Part shown: positions 50,999 through 64,000 of the stretch, piece after piece
Layout of the letters: every line of letters starts with the position of its first letter
How positions within the stretch are numbered: the stretch's first letter is position 1
Origin: Acidobacteria bacterium Ga0077551
Lineage (GTDB): Bacteria; Pseudomonadota; Alphaproteobacteria; Caulobacterales; Hyphomonadaceae
Direction of reading: 5' to 3'
Length of the DNA: 64,000 nucleotides
Assembly: GCA_001464545.1 (NCBI GenBank)
Contig: LNFC01000006.1
Span: forward strand, 1-64,000
Position numbers and translations under genes: made by a program
Notes under the pieces: generated by a model
The model's database searches: none
Seen by the model: only the letters and a program-made list of their open reading frames with translations
What the model was told of the DNA's origin: nothing

Positions 50999-52177
50999 AT
51001 GAAGTTCTTGCTTTGTTCTTTTTCCTGTGGCTTCTCTCAAGCCATGAGAACCGGACAGAAACTGAAGCGGACAGGACGTGTCACGCTGATTGAAGCGGCT
51101 GAGGCCGCCGAGCGGTTCGAACATCGCGGGCGAGGCGCCATCTCGAACCAGACGGGGCGTTTCGAGCGTCAGATCCACAACCTGTTCGATGATGGCTGGG
51201 GCACCATCGAAGATGACGCGGCGCCGCTGGAGACCATCCTGATGGACGACACGGCCAAGACGATCATCACGTTCAACAATTCGCCCGACATCAGCTTTGA
51301 CCGGACGGTCAATCCCTACCGGGGCTGCGAGCATGGCTGCATCTATTGTTTCGCCCGGCCGACCCATGCCTGGGCGGGACTGTCTGCGGGTCTCGATTTC
51401 GAGAGCCGGCTGTTCCGCAAGGCAAATGCGCCTGAACTGCTGATAAAGGAATTGTCGCGGCCCTCCTATGTTCCAAAGCCGATCGCCCTCGGCATGAATA
51501 CCGATGCCTACCAGCCGGTGGAACGTGAGCAGCGCCTGACGCGGCGGCTTCTCGAAATCCTCTCCGCCCACAACCATCCCGTCACCCTGCTGACCAAGTC
51601 GGCGCTCATCCAGCGCGACATCGATATCCTGGCGCCGATGGCCGAGAAGGGGATTGCCCGCGTTGGCGTGTCGATCACGACGCTGGACCGCAAACTCGCC
51701 CGCAAGATGGAGCCGCGCGCTGCGACGCCGGAGCGGCGGCTGGAGACGGTGCGGGCGCTGTCGCAGGCCGGCATCCCGGTGCTTGTGATGACGGCGCCGA
51801 TCATCCCGGGACTGAACGATCACGAGATCGAGGCGCTGCTGGACGCTTCCGCCGCGCATGGCGCAGCGGGCGCGGGATATGTCGTCCTGAGGTTGCCTTA
51901 TGAAATAAAGGATCTCTTCCACGAGTGGCTGGCCCAGCACGTGCCGGACCGGGCGGCGCGGGTGATAAACCTCACGCGCGAGATGCGCGGCGGCAAGGAT
52001 TATGACGCTGAATGGTTCCAGCGCGGACGAGGCCGCGGACCGATGGCGAACCTGATTTCACAGCGGTTCCAGAAGGCCGCGTTGCGCAACGGGCTCAGCA
52101 GCCAGAGGCCGGCATTGCGCACCGATCTCTTCCGTCCGCGCGAGTCCATTGGCGGCCAGTTCCTGCTTGAACTGTAG
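50999..52177 (+). CDS. PA0069 family radical SAM protein
   Basis: NPYRGCEHGCIYCFARPTH (CxxxCxxC), NTDAYQPVE; start may be downstream at MRTGQK. Confidence 0.9.
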   Translation: MKFLLCSFSCGFSQAMRTGQKLKRTGRVTLIEAAEAAERFEHRGRGAISNQTGRFERQIHNLFDDGWGTIEDDAAPLETILMDDTAKTIITFNNSPDISFDRTVNPYRGCEHGCIYCFARPTHAWAGLSAGLDFESRLFRKANAPELLIKELSRPSYVPKPIALGMNTDAYQPVEREQRLTRRLLEILSAHNHPVTLLTKSALIQRDIDILAPMAEKGIARVGVSITTLDRKLARKMEPRAATPERRLETVRALSQAGIPVLVMTAPIIPGLNDHEIEALLDASAAHGAAGAGYVVLRLPYEIKDLFHEWLAQHVPDRAARVINLTREMRGGKDYDAEWFQRGRGRGPMANLISQRFQKAALRNGLSSQRPALRTDLFRPRESIGGQFLLEL

Positions 52178-52205
52178 ATGCGGCAGCAGGCGCGCCGCGC
52201 TTGCG

Positions 52206-53377
<1,172 letters not shown>

Positions 53378-53380
53378 GCG

Positions 53381-54727
53381 CTACGAATAGGCGGTCAGCA
53401 CTTCGTCGATCGCCTTTTCAAGGTCTTTCAGCGTCGCCACATGACTCATCTGTGCACAGAAGGGTTCATAGCGCGGAATGACGCTATCGCCTGTGCCCCA
53501 GAGCGCGCGCCCTTCCGGGTTCAGCCAGATGACCCGCTTCGCGCGGCCCGCGAAGTCGCGGAACAGGTCGAGGCGCGGGTCGCCATAGTTTGAACGGCCA
53601 TCGCCCAGAATGATAATGGTCGTGCGCCGGTCGATCTTGTTCTCGTGCTCCATCTTGAAATCCGAGAAGGCCTGGCCATAGCTGGTCGAGCCGAGGCCGA
53701 TCTCGCGCAGGATCTTCTTGATCGCCGCGTCGAACTCCATCGTCTCCAGAATGTCGTCCACAGACTTCAGCCGGTAGGAAAACGCGAAGGCGTGGAGGTC
53801 AGGTATCGCTTCCTTCATCGAGAACAGAAGCAGCAACAGGAAGCGCACATACAGCGCGACCGATCCGGACACGTCGCAGATCACGATGATCTTTGGCCGG
53901 TCCTTCTTCTTCTGCCGCCAGATCACGTTGAACGGGATGCCGTCGACGCCGGCATTGGCGCGCATCGTGCGGCGTACGTCGAGCAGGCCGCGCTGCGTGC
54001 GCTTGCGCCGGCGCGAGTGTTTTACGGCGAGCCGCTTGGCGACTTTTGCCACCAGCTGTTTCATCCGCGCCATGTCGTTCGCCTCGATCGCGGACAGGCG
54101 CTTCGTGGCGGCGACTTCATCGCGGAACTTTTCGGTCTCGGCCGCGCCGAAGATCTGGAAGGCGCGCTCGGCCCGCTCCCGCGCCGTCATTGTCAGGGTA
54201 CGGCGGACGTCGATCAGGCGCTGCGCTTCGGCGTCGGCATCCGGCGTGCGACCCTGCAGCGCTTCGAGCAAACGCGCCTGCAGCTGTTCGCCCCCCATCG
54301 CGCGCACCATCGATTGTGCGAAATAGGCGACCTGCGTTGAGAATCGGATGTCGTTGAGCCCGGCTTGTTCTGCGGCCCGCTCAATCGCCGTCGCAAGGGC
54401 CTGTTCGTTGCCTTGCTGCGTCAGCTGGGACAGGCGTTCGGCGGCGTCCTTCGGATCTTCGGTGGGCTCGCCGTCATTCTCGGTGCCGGCGCTTTGCACG
54501 GCGGATCCCGCTGGCGCGGAAGAGAAATAAAGCTCGAACAGACGGTCATGGATCTGCTTTTCGGATTCCGATTTCGCCAGCACGCAGGCCAGCGAATCCT
54601 TCATCAGCGCCCGGTCGTCATAGCCGATCATCGCCACTGTGCGCGCGGCGTCCAGCGCTTCGCCGGTGGAAACCCGTACATCGGCGGATCTCAGCGCACG
54701 GATGAAGTTGGAAATCTGCTTTTCCAT
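53381..54727 (-). CDS. VWA domain-containing CoxE-like protein
   Basis: MIDAS-like VICDVSGSV, ILGDGRSNYGDP. Confidence 0.88.
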   Translation of the reverse strand: MEKQISNFIRALRSADVRVSTGEALDAARTVAMIGYDDRALMKDSLACVLAKSESEKQIHDRLFELYFSSAPAGSAVQSAGTENDGEPTEDPKDAAERLSQLTQQGNEQALATAIERAAEQAGLNDIRFSTQVAYFAQSMVRAMGGEQLQARLLEALQGRTPDADAEAQRLIDVRRTLTMTARERAERAFQIFGAAETEKFRDEVAATKRLSAIEANDMARMKQLVAKVAKRLAVKHSRRRKRTQRGLLDVRRTMRANAGVDGIPFNVIWRQKKKDRPKIIVICDVSGSVALYVRFLLLLLFSMKEAIPDLHAFAFSYRLKSVDDILETMEFDAAIKKILREIGLGSTSYGQAFSDFKMEHENKIDRRTTIIILGDGRSNYGDPRLDLFRDFAGRAKRVIWLNPEGRALWGTGDSVIPRYEPFCAQMSHVATLKDLEKAIDEVLTAYS

Positions 54728-54741
54728 GGCGGGCAGCGCCC

Positions 54742-55734
54742 TCAGCCCATATCCGGATAGCCCGATGCCAGACGCCCGCGCGCATCCGGCCCGGTCGCCT
54801 CGCGCACCATCTTGCCGATGGCGGGCGAAACGGCGGCAATGTCGCTCTCATGCTTCAGCAGCACGTTCAGCGTGTCGCGAACAAAGGCCTCGTCCAGCGT
54901 GCTCGCATGCAGCAGCAGCAGTGTGCGCGCCCAGTCCACGGTCTCGGCGATGGAGGGGCGTTTCTTGATGTCGGTCTCGCGAACCGATTGCACGAACCGC
55001 ACCAGTTGGTTCAGCAGCGTGTCGGAAATCCCGTCCACCCGTGCACGGACGATCCGCTGCTCGCGCTCATGATCGGGGAAGCCGATGTGCAGGTGCAGGC
55101 AGCGCCGCTTGAGTGCATCGCCAAGCTCACGCACGTTGTTGGAGGTCAGAATCACGAGGGGCGGCACGTTCGCCTTGATCGTGCCGATCTCGGGCACCGT
55201 CACTTGGTAGTCCGACAGCACTTCCAGCAGGAATGCCTCGAACGCCTCGTCCGACTTGTCGATCTCGTCGATCAGCAACACAGAGCCCCTGTCCTGTTGC
55301 ATGGCATGGAGCAGGGGGCGCGCTTCCAGGAATTGCGGTGAGAAGAACAGGTCCTCGAAGCCGGACAGCTTGCTCAGCGAATCTTTCAGCGTTTCGGCGC
55401 CGCCGAGCAGCTCGTTGAGCTTCTCTTTCAGTATCTGCGTATAGAGGAGTTGCTTGCCATACTTCCACTCGTACAGCGCCTTGCCCTCATCGAGGCCTTC
55501 ATAGCACTGCAGGCGGATCAGCGGCAGGTTCAGCCATTTCGACAACGAGGCCGCGAGGTCGGTCTTGCCGACGCCGGCCGGGCCTTCGATCAGGATCGGC
55601 TTGCGCAGCCCGTGGGCGAGGAAAACCGCCGTGGAAATCTGCGAGATCGAAATATAGCCGACCGTGTCCAGCCCTGCGGTGATTGCCTCGATCGAGGTCA
55701 TCGGCTCGTAGCCGGTTTTCTTGTCTTTAGCCAT
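54742..55734 (-). CDS. MoxR-family AAA+ ATPase
   Basis: Walker A GPAGVGKTDLA, Walker B VLLIDEIDKSD, upstream of VWA gene; start trimmed to MAKDKK. Confidence 0.9.
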   Translation of the reverse strand: MAKDKKTGYEPMTSIEAITAGLDTVGYISISQISTAVFLAHGLRKPILIEGPAGVGKTDLAASLSKWLNLPLIRLQCYEGLDEGKALYEWKYGKQLLYTQILKEKLNELLGGAETLKDSLSKLSGFEDLFFSPQFLEARPLLHAMQQDRGSVLLIDEIDKSDEAFEAFLLEVLSDYQVTVPEIGTIKANVPPLVILTSNNVRELGDALKRRCLHLHIGFPDHEREQRIVRARVDGISDTLLNQLVRFVQSVRETDIKKRPSIAETVDWARTLLLLHASTLDEAFVRDTLNVLLKHESDIAAVSPAIGKMVREATGPDARGRLASGYPDMG

Positions 55735-55811
55735 GAAACGAGGGGTAGGGCGCACCCGGCTGAGAGGCAAGGCGTGACGCGGCGATAGGGCAGCGCTAGG
55801 AGGCATGCACC

Positions 55812-57980
55812 ATGCCCATCGCCCGGATTCTCTTCACGATGCCGTTGCCGGAACCGTTTGACTACACGGTGCCGGAGGGCATGGATCTGGTGCCGGGGGC
55901 CTACGTTGCGGCGCCGGTCGGCCCCTATGACCGGCTGGGCATGGTCGTCGAAGTGCTGCCCGACCAGCCGGGCACGAACCGCAAGCTGAAGGCGGTTACC
56001 GCCGTCTACGACGTGCCGCCAATGGCCGCGCCGATGCGGGAGTTCCTGACCTGGGCCTCGCGCTACACGGTCAGCCATCCGGGCACGATCCTGTCGATGG
56101 CGCTGCGTGCGCGGGAAGCCCTCGTGCCGTCGCCGGTCGAGCTTCGCTACCAGCTGGCAGGTCCGCCGGAAGGTCGCCTCACGCCTGCACGGGCGAAGGT
56201 GCTGGAGCAGGCCGCCGCACTCGGCAGTGTCTCGTCCAGTGAGCTTGCGGCCGCGGCAGGCGTCTCGTCGAGTGTCGTCAAAGGCCTGGTGGGCATGGGC
56301 GCTCTGGAGGAGATAGAAGAACAGGTCGACCTGCCGTTCCTCACGCCCAATCCCGATCTGCCCGGCGCCGTACTGACGGGCGAACAAGCCTCCGCTGCCG
56401 AAGAACTGCGCGAAGGCCTGCGCAAGGGCGGCTTCTCGGCGTACCTGCTCGACGGCGTTACCGGCTCAGGCAAGACGGAAGTGTACTTCGAGGCCATCGC
56501 CGAAGTGCTGCGCTCGGACCCCGAGGCGCAAATCCTTGTTCTGCTTCCGGAAATCGCCCTCACACAGGCCATTCTCACCCGGTTCGAGCAGCGCTTCGGC
56601 GCCGCGCCGGCGCCCTGGCATTCCGGGCTGAATCCGAAGGAGCGTCGCCGCACCATGCGCGAAGTGTTGCATGGCCGCGCCCGGATCGTCATCGGCGCGC
56701 GTTCGGCGCTGTTCCTGCCATTTCGCAGACTGAAGCTCATCATTGTCGATGAGGAACATGACGGCAGCTACAAGCAGGAAGACGGCGTGACCTATCACGC
56801 CCGCGACCTTGCGGTGATGCGCGCCAAGCTGGAGGAGGGCGCCGTGGTGCTCGCCTCGGCGACGCCCGCACTGGAGACGGTCGTCAACGCGGAAGCCGGG
56901 CGGTACATCCGCCTCCGCCTCGCCGCGCGGCCGGGTACGGCGCGCCTGCCGGAGATCGAATTGATCGACCTCAGGAAGGCGCCGCCGGAAAAGGGAAAAT
57001 GGCTGTCGCCGTTGCTCGCGCTCAGCCTGGCGGAGACGCTGGCGGCGGGGGAGCAGTCGCTGCTCTTCCTCAACCGGCGGGGTTATGCGCCGCTGGTGAT
57101 CTGCAAGGCGTGCGGGGAGAAGCTCAAGTCCCCCGGGACCGAGAACTGGCTGACCGAGCACCGCTATTCGGGCCGCCTCGTCTGCCACCTCACCGGATAT
57201 TCCATCCCGAAACCTGCGACCTGCCCGAAATGCGGCGCCGCTGATTCGCTGATGGGGGTCGGCCCGGGGGTCGAGCGGGTGGCGGAAGAGGTCCGGGTCC
57301 TGCTGCCAAACGCCCGGATCGAGATTTTCTCGTCTGACACCGCCCAGGGCGGCGAGGCGACGCGGGGGATTGTGGATCGTATGGCGGCCAGCGAGATTGA
57401 TGTGCTGATCGGCACCCAGATCGTCGCCAAAGGGCACAATTTTCCAAATCTCACGCTGGTGGGGGTGGTTGATGCCGATAGCGGCCTCAAGGGCGGGGAC
57501 CTCAGGGCAGGAGAGCGCACATACCAGCTCCTGAGCCAAGTCGCCGGCCGCGCCGGGCGGGCCGAGCGGCCGGGGAAGGCATACGTTCAGACCTACACGC
57601 CGGACAACCCGGCCATGCTGGCGCTGGCGGCGAATGACCGCGATGGTTACCTCGCGATCGAACGGGAAGTCCGGTCGGAACTGGGCCTGCCGCCGTTCGG
57701 ACGGCTTGCCGCGATCGTGCTGTCCGCCCCGTCGGCAGAGCTTGTAGACAAGGCCGCGCTGGAGATTGCCGCAGCGGCCCCGAATTCAGAAGGCATCGAA
57801 CTGTTTGGACCTGCACCCGCCCCGATAACGGTCCTGCGGGGGCGTCACCGGAGGCGATTCCTTGTAAAGAGCCCGCGTTCGGTCGATCTTTCGGCATATA
57901 TGACGGCTTGGGTGGGTCGTTTGAAGCTGCCATCGCAGGTGCGTCTGGCAGTCGATATCGACCCGTACTCCTTCCTGTAA
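55812..57980 (+). CDS. priA: Primosomal protein N' (replication restart helicase)
   Basis: DGVTGSGKTEVYFEAI, DEEHDGSYKQ, Cys-rich zinc region, GTQIVAKGHNFPNLTLVGVVDAD. Confidence 0.96.
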   Translation: MPIARILFTMPLPEPFDYTVPEGMDLVPGAYVAAPVGPYDRLGMVVEVLPDQPGTNRKLKAVTAVYDVPPMAAPMREFLTWASRYTVSHPGTILSMALRAREALVPSPVELRYQLAGPPEGRLTPARAKVLEQAAALGSVSSSELAAAAGVSSSVVKGLVGMGALEEIEEQVDLPFLTPNPDLPGAVLTGEQASAAEELREGLRKGGFSAYLLDGVTGSGKTEVYFEAIAEVLRSDPEAQILVLLPEIALTQAILTRFEQRFGAAPAPWHSGLNPKERRRTMREVLHGRARIVIGARSALFLPFRRLKLIIVDEEHDGSYKQEDGVTYHARDLAVMRAKLEEGAVVLASATPALETVVNAEAGRYIRLRLAARPGTARLPEIELIDLRKAPPEKGKWLSPLLALSLAETLAAGEQSLLFLNRRGYAPLVICKACGEKLKSPGTENWLTEHRYSGRLVCHLTGYSIPKPATCPKCGAADSLMGVGPGVERVAEEVRVLLPNARIEIFSSDTAQGGEATRGIVDRMAASEIDVLIGTQIVAKGHNFPNLTLVGVVDADSGLKGGDLRAGERTYQLLSQVAGRAGRAERPGKAYVQTYTPDNPAMLALAANDRDGYLAIEREVRSELGLPPFGRLAAIVLSAPSAELVDKAALEIAAAAPNSEGIELFGPAPAPITVLRGRHRRRFLVKSPRSVDLSAYMTAWVGRLKLPSQVRLAVDIDPYSFL

Positions 57981-58169
57981 ACACTTGGGATTTTGGCGAA
58001 GTGCACAGCTTTGCCATTTCGCCGCAGCATCCGGCAGGGCGGCCATGTTGTCAGCACAGTTTTCTGGTGTTAAGCGCCGCGCAGTTCAGCACGCACGCCC
58101 GGGTTGTGGCCGCCTGCAATTGACATTTTTCGGGGCATTTCCGCCCTCCAACCGTGACGGATATCGACT

Positions 58170-58730
58170 TTGCCGGCATCGAGCGTGACGCAGACGAATG
58201 AAGCAGCGCAGCGCTACGCCAGCGCGCTGTTCGAACTGGCGCAGGACAAAGGCGCTCTGGCAGCCGTCTACAAGGACTTCCGCGCGTTCGCAGAAAGCGT
58301 GCGCACATCGAAAGACTTGACGACGCTGCTCAACTCGCCCGCCTTTGGGCGGGACGTCAAAGTGAAGGCGCTCGGCGAAGTGGCCAAGAAAGCCGGTTAC
58401 TCGCCGATTTTCGGCAAGTTTCTCGGTGTGATGGCCACCAATGGCCGCGCGAAAGACATCCTTGGCGCCGAAGTCGCGTTCGATCAGATGTACGCCAACC
58501 AGCGTGGCATCAAGCGGGCTGTCGTCCGCACCGCCAAGGAAATGAGCGGCGCTGAACGGGCACGTATCGAATCACTGCTGGCCAAGCTGGTCGGGGGTGA
58601 AGTGGAACTTTCCAGCGAGGTTGACCCCTCGCTGATCGGCGGCATCCAGCTGCGCATCGGCTCCAAGCTTGTTGACGCCAGCGTTGCCGCCAAACTTAAT
58701 CGCATGAACACCGCAATGAAGGGAGCATAA
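58170..58730 (+). CDS. atpH: F0F1 ATP synthase subunit delta
   Basis: [17 protein letters not shown].., first gene of F1 operon. Confidence 0.93.
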   Translation: MPASSVTQTNEAAQRYASALFELAQDKGALAAVYKDFRAFAESVRTSKDLTTLLNSPAFGRDVKVKALGEVAKKAGYSPIFGKFLGVMATNGRAKDILGAEVAFDQMYANQRGIKRAVVRTAKEMSGAERARIESLLAKLVGGEVELSSEVDPSLIGGIQLRIGSKLVDASVAAKLNRMNTAMKGA

Positions 58731-58738
58731 GAAGCTCG

Positions 58739-60274
<1,536 letters not shown>

Positions 60275-60314
60275 GCCCATCCCGTTCGCGCCGCCTAAGG
60301 AATAAAGGCCCCTC

Positions 60315-62662
<2,348 letters not shown>

Positions 62663-62688
62663 GCGCACTGCCTGAGGGAAACTGAACG

Positions 62689-63096
62689 ATGGCCGACAAG
62701 CTGCACTTCTCGCTCGTCTCGCCCTCCCGGGAGTTGTTCTCGGGTGAGGTCGATCACGTGATCGCTCCGGGTACGGAAGGCGAGTTCGGGGTGCTGGCGC
62801 ACCACGCGCCGTTCATGACGACACTGAAGAACGGTATTGTTCGCGTGCTCGAAGGCGACGCCGTGAAAATGCGCATCTATGTGCGCGGCGGTTTTGCCGA
62901 TGTGACGCCCGCCGGCCTGACAATCCTCGCTGAAGAAGCGCGCAACCTGACAGATGCGAAAGCGGAAGACGTTGACGCGGAAATCGAAGCGGCGCGTCTC
63001 AAGCTACTCGCACTCGACTCCGGCGACACCAAGCAGTTCGCACTGCAGGAACAGATCGCCTATCTCGAAGGCATCCGGGCTGCACTCGCGAACTGA
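62689..63096 (+). CDS. atpC: F0F1 ATP synthase subunit epsilon
   Basis: FSLVSPSRELFSGEVDHVIAPGTEGEFGVLAHHAPFMTTL. Confidence 0.95.
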   Translation: MADKLHFSLVSPSRELFSGEVDHVIAPGTEGEFGVLAHHAPFMTTLKNGIVRVLEGDAVKMRIYVRGGFADVTPAGLTILAEEARNLTDAKAEDVDAEIEAARLKLLALDSGDTKQFALQEQIAYLEGIRAALAN

Positions 63097-63160
63097 ACGG
63101 TCTCAGGCCGCCTAAGCTGGTGGTCTGAAATTTTCCAAATATCGTTTCGCGAGCCCGGTC

Positions 63161-63949
63161 TCAGGCGAATACGGCGATCGTTTGCCGGCCGATCATGACG
63201 GGTTCGCCCGCTGTGTTCCACATCGACATCGCCTGGCTTGAATAGCCATTGCGCGCCGTCTGTGCCGTGTGGCGGGCGAGAAACCAGCGCGCGTCGGTCT
63301 CGATGGTTTCGGTGAGGAACTCCGCCATCCAGGTCATCGAGCTGATGCGGCCGGGCGCGGTGAACATCGACATGGCGGCCGGCGGCGGCGCATCGGCGAG
63401 CGCGAGCAGGGCGACCGCGTCATTCAGCGTTGCCGGATCCTTGTGGCGCATCCAGATCGAAATGTCCGCTTCGGCGGCGCCGCTCATCGGCGGGTTGCCG
63501 CCGGCGAGGAGGATATCGAAGTTCTGCGCGAAGGTCGGGCCTTGCCCTTCCTTGCGGAAGTAATTCGGCGCCGTCGCCGGCGGCGGAACCTCCGGGGGCG
63601 GAAGATGCGCGAAGTCGAGCGCAGACGTGCGCGCCGCGCCGAAGGTGATGATCGCCTCGGCCAGTACGCCGTCCTCGCCCGTCATGCGGACAGACGTGAA
63701 GACCGTATTTTTGCCTTGGCGCAGAACTTCCGGCTTGCAGACGGCCGTGCCGTTCACCGGTCCCACGAACGCAACCTGCACGGCGCGAACGGGCAGCCCG
63801 CCGCTGAGCGGAATGGCGGCCTCGAGGCAGAGCGCGGCGGTGAGCCCGCCATAGGCGGTGCGGCCTTGCATCCAGTTTTCCGGGATCGCTGTGGCGCGGG
63901 CCGGAGCGTCCGCGGGCGAGACCGAGGCGAGCAATTGGGTGAAGTTCAT
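63161..63949 (-). CDS. Thioesterase family protein (TesB-like acyl-CoA thioesterase)
   Basis: Double hot-dog-like pattern; NWMQGRTAYGGLTAALCLEAA. Confidence 0.82.
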   Translation of the reverse strand: MNFTQLLASVSPADAPARATAIPENWMQGRTAYGGLTAALCLEAAIPLSGGLPVRAVQVAFVGPVNGTAVCKPEVLRQGKNTVFTSVRMTGEDGVLAEAIITFGAARTSALDFAHLPPPEVPPPATAPNYFRKEGQGPTFAQNFDILLAGGNPPMSGAAEADISIWMRHKDPATLNDAVALLALADAPPPAAMSMFTAPGRISSMTWMAEFLTETIETDARWFLARHTAQTARNGYSSQAMSMWNTAGEPVMIGRQTIAVFA

Positions 63950-64000
63950 GGCGCAGCTCCTGGGAGGGATGAGGCAGTCCTACCCGGTTCCGAAAAGGAA

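Noticed and set aside
58120-58148. TTGACA upstream of atpH as the F1 operon promoter
   Set aside because: Good -35 but no acceptable -10 at 16-18 bp (GCCCTC), so not listed as a feature

Overview
This is an ordinary, gene-dense, high-GC alphaproteobacterial chromosome segment. Gene content (CcrM-type methyltransferase, split F0/F1 ATP synthase operons, M2 peptidase, entericidins) suggests Hyphomonadaceae/Caulobacterales, but that placement is inference. I see about 62 protein genes and no convincing tRNA, rRNA, CRISPR array, prophage, transposase or classical defence island. Main blocks: tuf 3' end; rpsD; ppk2; a DUF2807-like repeat protein; a GlxA-type regulator/DJ-1 pair; rimO; grxD/bolA/purL/purQ interspersed with other genes; tatABC-NYN-serS-surE-pcm-yajC-secDF; ychF; a TIR-TM protein; the F0 operon; dsbA-like-smc; DUF721-mutY; prfB-CSD/DUF1294; PBP1A; ETF-QO; UDG; hemerythrin; two rSAM/selenodomain-associated transferases; PA0069-type rSAM; ccrM; VWA/MoxR; priA; and the F1 operon. 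The most interesting signals are: a TIR-TM protein lacking the usual catalytic Glu; a palindrome filling the -35/-10 spacer of the DUF2807 gene; two GGAAC-N16/17-CGTT sites matching the EcfG general-stress consensus (hemerythrin and an OMP gene); CtrA-like/GANTC elements upstream of ccrM and dsbA-smc; a programmed +1 frameshift in prfB that the ORF track misses; a perfect rpsD leader hairpin; a REP-like palindrome and an orphan 23-bp operator-like palindrome near tuf; and an entericidin gene absent from the ORF track. I found no strong evidence for a wholly new multi-gene system. All family calls are from reading the sequence, with no database searches.
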